Origin: Mangifera indica
Lineage: Eukaryota; Streptophyta; Magnoliopsida; Sapindales; Anacardiaceae
NCBI RefSeq assembly: GCF_011075055.1
Contig: NC_058153.1
Span: 10,726,001 to 10,790,000, forward strand
DNA: 64,000 nucleotides
Direction: 5' to 3'
Shown: in pieces, positions 59,041 to 64,000 of the stretch
Layout: each line of letters starts with the position of its first letter
How positions within the stretch are numbered: the stretch's first letter is position 1
Program-made: the position numbers and the translations under genes
Notes under the pieces: generated by a model
Told to the model about the DNA's origin: nothing
Database searches by the model: none
The model's input: the letters and a program-made list of their open reading frames with translations, nothing else

Positions 59041-60246
59041 AATATTAGCATGTTTACTTTAAAAAAAAATTGGTTTGTTGCATTAATATTAAATAGTGTG
59101 CAAATGTTATCAAAATTTACTTATTTTTTCAATTTTTGGTGCAGTATGTGGCTTCAAGTCAAAAATGAACGCATGACATTTCCGATTGTTACATAAAGAT
59201 TACTAGTTTCAAGCCATTATAAAGCATAAGTTTAATATTTTGAAACAAAGCTTAAAATTGCATAAACACAATCTTACAAAAAAACTATTTACTCTTTAAA
59301 TGTGAATAAATATTTGAATATTCATGAAAGATATAAAATATAAAAATATGTTTTAATTTGAATAACCCCATGCCATGAATTCAATGACTAAAAAGAAATC
59401 AAATTAACACAATCCAAATAAAATTTTTTATCATATTTTAATAGGTATTTTTGAAAATATAATAAGAAAAATATTAATCATCACATTGAATTATTATCAT
59501 ATCCCGAATAGGAATATATGAAAATATAATAGGAAAAAAATCCATTTTTGATATTTGAGAATATAATAGAAAAAATATTAATTATCACATTTAATTACTA
59601 TCGTATCATGATAAGAAACTTTGAAAATGTAATAGGAAAAATATTAATTATCACATTGAATTATTATATAATATAAATTGAAGAAATATAATGGGTTATG
59701 CATTACAATTGTTTTCAACTTTGTGTTAAAAAAAATCATAAATAAAGTTTTTATTAGAAATGTCAGCCGAGTCAAGGTCAAGCTCCTCGACTTTAACTTT
59801 TGACCTACGTTAAAGCTTGAAGATTGTTAGCTCAATGAGCTTATGAGCTCACAATTTGGCTTGATTAGAATATCAATAAACACAAAAATTTTTTATATGA
59901 TATACTTACACCCTTAAAATTTTATCTTTTTACTTTAAATATAGAGATAATTGTTAGATATATATAAGTTATGGGGTTAAAATGTAGCAATTTGAAATTT
60001 AAAGGTTAAAAGAATTTTTTTAGTCAAGCTCGAGTCAACTAAACTTATCTCTGACTCAGGTTCAAGTCTAGATCTCCCCAACTCAACGAGTTCAAGATAT
60101 TTCTAAAATAATTGAGTTGAGCTGAAGCCCGCCAATACTCGACTTAGCTTAACTCGATTGCATCTTTATTTTTTTAATACAAATTAAGTTACATAAGTAA
60201 AAATAAGAATAATATGGTACTTGTATCAAAGACTTTGTGTCATGGT
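59041..60246. other. AT-rich intergenic DNA with GAGCTC-rich traces
   Basis: Mostly AT-rich. Stretches near 59765-59850 (AGCCGAGTCAAGGTCAAGCT) and 60025-60160 (CAAGCTCGAGTCAACTAAAC) resemble the interiors of the hAT-type elements at 15327 and 60247. They may mark another, older copy, but ends could not be found. Confidence 0.4.
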
Positions 60247-60839
60247 TAGGGGTGGATTCGGGCCGAGCCGAGTCTAAACACCCTTTGGCTCTAGTTCGGC
60301 TCGTATTAAAAATTGAGCTAAATCTTTCGGTTCAAGTTAGATTCGAATTTTAATCAAACAAATTTGAGTCGAGCTAAATCAAGCCGAATAAACTTTCAAG
60401 ACCGAGTCGGCTCGACTTAGATTCAGACCGTATTGAAAATTAGAGATCATCCCATCTTTATATTCAGTTGGAACATTCCAAAAATGACCTTTCTATTTAG
60501 AGGATAGTAAGCCAGAAACGAAATCTATAGAGTATGAAAATGTAAAAAGTAGGTCTGAAGATAATTTAATAGAGTTCTTACTATGATGACAATTGAGTCC
60601 TTTGCAACTAAAGCAAGAATATCTGTACAAGAAAGTACACCAAGACATTCTTCAATCAAGCTAAATTCGAGCTAAATTGAACCAAACACCTTTTAACTCA
60701 AGTTCGTCTCTAATTAAAAAATGAGTGAAATCCTTTGGCTTGAGTTCAATTTGAATTTTAATCAAACAAATTTGAACCGAGTTAAATCGAGCCAAATTGG
60801 CTTTCGAGACCGAGCCGGTTCGAATCATATCCAAGCCTA
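60247..60839. mobile_element. hAT-type miniature element (TAGGGGTGGA ends)
   Basis: 593-bp element. Left end TAGGGGTGGATTCGGGCC; right end, reverse complemented, TAGGCTTGGATATGATTC. A perfect 8-bp repeat GTCATGGT flanks it (60239-60246 and 60840-60847). The interior holds two related halves: the motif AATTTGAATTTTAATCAAAC followed by AAATTTGA recurs at about 60335 and 60750, so the body itself seems duplicated. Non-coding. Related in end sequence and composition to 15327-15634. Confidence 0.85.
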
Positions 60840-60847
60840 GTCATGGT

Positions 60848-61769
60848 TTGTTTTCAAAATTATCTTCAGCTTATTTTATGTATATTCTCGAAATATTTCG
60901 AAGTGTTTTCTTCTATAATTAAAATTATGAAGAGATAATGGTCTATGGTTTGTGGTTATAAGTATAGGATTTAGAGTTCATGGTTCACAATTTAGGGTTT
61001 AAGATTTGTAATTTATGATTAAGGGTACAAAAGTTTAAGGTTTAAAGTCTAGGTTAAAGAGTTTGAAATTTAGGGTTTATTTTAATTTTCAAAAGTTGAA
61101 ATAGTATCAAAAAGAGAAATAAATTTTCTAGATTTAAAAATAATTTAAATTAAATTAATTAATAAAAGTAAATAAACATCAGCTTTAAAAAAAAAAACAT
61201 AAAGCCTTTTTACATGACCAAACTCTATGGTCAAACTATTATAATTCTTTACGGTCAAATCCTCCTCGGAAACCGTACTAGCAATTAAAAACGTGGCAGT
61301 CGTTGGAAAGACGAGCATTTTTAACGTATTTGCCCCCCAATGTCTCTAAACTGCTGGACGAGTAATAATCCACTGTGAGCTTGCCCATCATGACCATTGT
61401 TTAATTTTCCACGAGGCCTCTAACTATTTCCGGTAGAGCGACATGCAGCTCCGACTGAGTTTGGGGTGGATACTAAATAAACTCAGCCTGAAGATTTTCT
61501 GACTAAAGTTTTTGACTTAAATTAAAAATAACTAGATTTAAGTTTAATTTAGATTTTATTTAATTAAAATTAAAAGTAATTTGAATTTAATTTGTATTTA
61601 TAATTTAAATTTATAACTTAAATCTATAATTTACATTATAATTTAAATTCAAGATTTATTCACGAAACGATATTGATTTATCTAATAATAGATAAAATGA
61701 ACTCTCAAGACGGCCTATGGACTTACCAAGTTCACATGATTAAAATAAAAACAAACAAACAAATAAGAT
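60848..61769. other. Intergenic DNA, a GC-richer patch at 61240-61480
   Basis: Includes a stretch of GGTTTAGGGTTT-like words (about 60950-61080), a decayed telomere-like pattern. A patch near 61240-61480 has more balanced composition (CACGTGG-like and CCCATCATGACC words) and could be an old promoter or gene relic. I could not assign it. Confidence 0.35.
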
Positions 61770-62070
61770 GTTGGGAAGTAGCCATTTTGCAATAGCTAGC
61801 CTCCAATGGCCAATGGTTAAGTAGCTGTTGCAGAACTGCTACTTCAAATTTTTTTTTTAATTTTAATTTCTTATAAATACCAAATTAATTTTCTTCAATT
61901 TTTCACATCAGACCCTTCTAGGTTCTCAACTTTCTGGCTCTCATAATATCGCAATTTCTCAATTTTTATTTTATTTTAATATTATTCAATTTAGTCAATT
62001 ATATTGTTTCCTCAAATTTGTTTCAAAATGGATCTAAATTCAAATGAATTTTATCATTTTGATATTTAAA
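61770..62070 (+). mobile_element. Leader remnant of an hAT transposon
   Basis: Shows the order seen upstream of plant hAT transposases: repeated TAGCC/TAGCTGTTGC words (about 61775-61840), a TATAAATACC TATA-like box at about 61873, a pyrimidine-rich leader with TTCTTCAATTTTTCACATC, and a start ATGGATCTAAATTCAAATGA at about 62028. The frame closes after about 13 codons and no dimerisation or catalytic domain follows. Inference from general resemblance only. Confidence 0.4.
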
Positions 62071-62730
62071 AAATATGTACATTGATAAAGAATCACACTT
62101 ACAGTCTCTACCGTTAAAACAGAAAAGAAAGCAAAAGTTTATGCTTCGAAAGTATTTTAGTCAAACATAAGAAATTGTCGATGATAAAATGGTTTAATAT
62201 ACATTGTACAAATATAGTTGTTCCAACTTAACATATGTGCATTCGGGTGGCACTGCCTATCCCATCTCCGTAGGCATATTACCGAGTATTGTTAAAAAAA
62301 AAAATGTCACAACACTTGGCAACAATTAATTTTGCTTATAAAGTTAAAATCGATATATGAATAATCTACTAGAGCACTTAATATTATAATGTATATGATT
62401 TTCTACTTCACAGATAGTCGATAAAACATAAGAAACTATATTGTCAAGTACGTTATCACAACTAATTAAATTTTTTCATTTGGTGATTATAGTATTATAA
62501 AATGATTTATACAAAATAATATACAATATGTTTTTAGAAGAGTTGTTAAAAACACTTTAAAATTTGATATTGTAAGAAATTATGAACAAATGAAATTAAA
62601 AATAAAAAATAAGCTCAAGTCAATTTAATGGAGTTATTTTATTTCCCTCTAAATTGTGAACCTATGGTAGCCAAGATTTAGAATATATTTGTGCAAAATG
62701 CTATTATATTAATTATAGTTGGCAGCTAAA
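62071..62730. other. AT-rich intergenic DNA, nothing recognised
   Basis: No gene, inverted-ended element or tandem repeat stood out. Confidence 0.45.
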
Positions 62731-62734
62731 AAAT

Positions 62735-63095
62735 AAACAATAAAACTATACACATAAATAATGAACATAAATTTATACACAATTCAATGATATATTATTT
62801 TAAAGATAAAATAATATTTAATCATATAGTAATATGTCATCATTTATTCACAAGTTTGTGTCTATAATTTGTACACATAGTGCTACTTAAAAGGAAAATT
62901 CATGTATATTATGCCTTAGAAATCCACATATTCCCGTAACAATAATAGTATGTACATAACTTTTGTATGCAAATAATAATATATTACCGTATAATTGAGT
63001 ATTGTTTTATCTTTAATTTTCAACTATCCAATCACATAATAATATATCGTTGTTTGTATATAAAAATTATGCACATAACACTACTCTTAGCATAA
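62735..63095. repeat. Two palindromic AT-rich miniature repeats
   Basis: The first (about 62735-62890) has arms around ATTCAATGATATATTATTTT and AATATGTCATCATTTATTCA. The second (about 62940-63095) has outer arms AGTATGTACATAACTTTTGT and, reverse complemented from the right, AGTGTTATGTGCATAATTTT, with inner AATAATATATTAC and GTAATATATT-type pairs. Both follow the plan of the copies at 26215, 28010 and 30515. Confidence 0.6.
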
Positions 63096-64000
63096 TATGT
63101 GGATATTTTTACTTAATATGAAACAAATGAAAAGATCTATCACATTTGATAATGCATCATCAAATGGTAAAGTTGTTTCATATTATATGTATGTCATATA
63201 ATAAATTTAATTACACAAGATGTAATAAAATAAACTAAAAAAATAACAACAATTAAACATGTAATTACTTTTATTTCATTATCTATTTCATGTTTACAAC
63301 AATATTATACGATGTGAAAACAAATGAGATTAAAAAAGAAAATATTGAAAACCAATGTTAAAACTCATTAGGACTTCAAGTATTTAACTTTGAAATCTTA
63401 TGTAGGTTACGAAAGGAATTAAATCAAATGGTTTCCAAGGAAGGAAATGGCCAAAAGTTTGATTAAAATATTTTTTTTTAATTTTATTGGTTAAATAACA
63501 ATTATATACTTAATACTAATATACTCGGTTAAAGTTAATATCTTATAAGTGTGATTTTAAGTTGTAAAAAATTAGCGAATAAAAGTTTGAAAAAATATTA
63601 AACCTTTTGTTAAAATAAGTCCTTTGGCCTAATTTAGAACCTCTAACAAATTCTATTAATCAATGTTGTAAGTATTTATTATTATACAATTTGCTTAATT
63701 TTATATTATATAATAAATATTAGTTTTACTTTTAATAGTTATAGATATTATAAAGCTTTTAGACGTGTTGCAAAAATAATGGAATAAAATTTTAAAAAAA
63801 ATTGGGAAAATAAACATATATTGTTTGTTTTATCTATTTTACTAGATGTTAAGGCAAAATTACTAAGAGTACAAAATTTGTTACATTTTATTTCAAAAAA
63901 TCTAGAGACCTCTTTTATTATTAATAATATAACATATTAAAAAATTCTCACGTGAATTATATTGATTTATGAAATAAAATATGAAAACAATACACAAACA
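63096..64000. other. AT-rich intergenic DNA, nothing recognised
   Basis: Very AT-rich. Open frames are short and show no motif. A phrase AAGTCCTTTGGCC near 63620 resembles the end of the GGCCAAAGGAC family, but no partner end is present in the window. Confidence 0.4.

Noticed and set aside
1..64000. CRISPR arrays or prokaryotic defence systems
   Set aside because: The regular repeats present are tandem arrays without spacers, and the window is clearly plant nuclear DNA.

Overview
This is nuclear DNA from a flowering plant, almost certainly a eudicot. It is strongly AT-rich, its genes have many exons with GT-AG introns, and the genes belong to plant-specific families (CER3, UMAMIT/WAT1-related, AVT1, plant tetraspanin). 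Most of the remaining sequence is decayed plant transposable elements. I see no bacterial operons, CRISPR arrays, tRNA genes or rRNA genes.

Four genes look intact and could be rebuilt exon by exon with consistent reading phase. (1) A CER3/WAX2-like cuticular alkane gene lies on the minus strand at 5530-10788 (11 exons, 627 aa). (2) A UMAMIT/EamA transporter lies on the plus strand at 28519-30176 (7 exons, 373 aa). (3) An AVT1-type amino acid transporter lies on the minus strand at 36042-37683 (3 exons, 399 aa). (4) A TET8-like tetraspanin lies on the minus strand at 56291-57804 (2 exons, 271 aa). Two have broken relatives nearby: a UMAMIT pseudogene at 31467-35955, split by a LINE and a small solo LTR, and an AVT1 fragment at 39606-39925. 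The four genes have unrelated roles (wax, transport, membrane microdomains) and do not form a cluster.

Layout. 1-5366: minus-strand copia element with its 5' LTR. 5530-10788: CER3. 11217-24060: a repeat mosaic in which a roughly 2.1-kb block occurs twice on either side of a copia-like LTR. The second copy is split by a SIRE-like LTR insertion and by a 3.84-kb Mutator-like element (MULE) with a perfect 9-bp target duplication. 24736-27349: three non-autonomous elements in a row. 28439-30176: the UMAMIT gene and its TATA box. 31467-35955: the nested UMAMIT pseudogene. 36042-37683: AVT1. 39953-44765: a 3'-truncated copia element. 44766-48926: an Athila-like gypsy 3' half whose LTR start is repeated upside down at the copia junction. 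49250-56040: microsatellites, a possible LTR and locally duplicated blocks. 56291-57804: the tetraspanin gene. 58000-64000: mostly AT-rich DNA with hAT-type and palindromic miniature elements.

The most notable result is a family of miniature elements with termini resembling GGCCAAAGGACTATTTCCCACC. At least four copies lie in the window. Two have perfect 9-bp target duplications and one of those sits in a CER3 intron. Two further elements with GAGCTCG-rich bodies have perfect 8-bp duplications of hAT type. All boundaries and splice sites were read by eye. No alignment, expression or database evidence was available.
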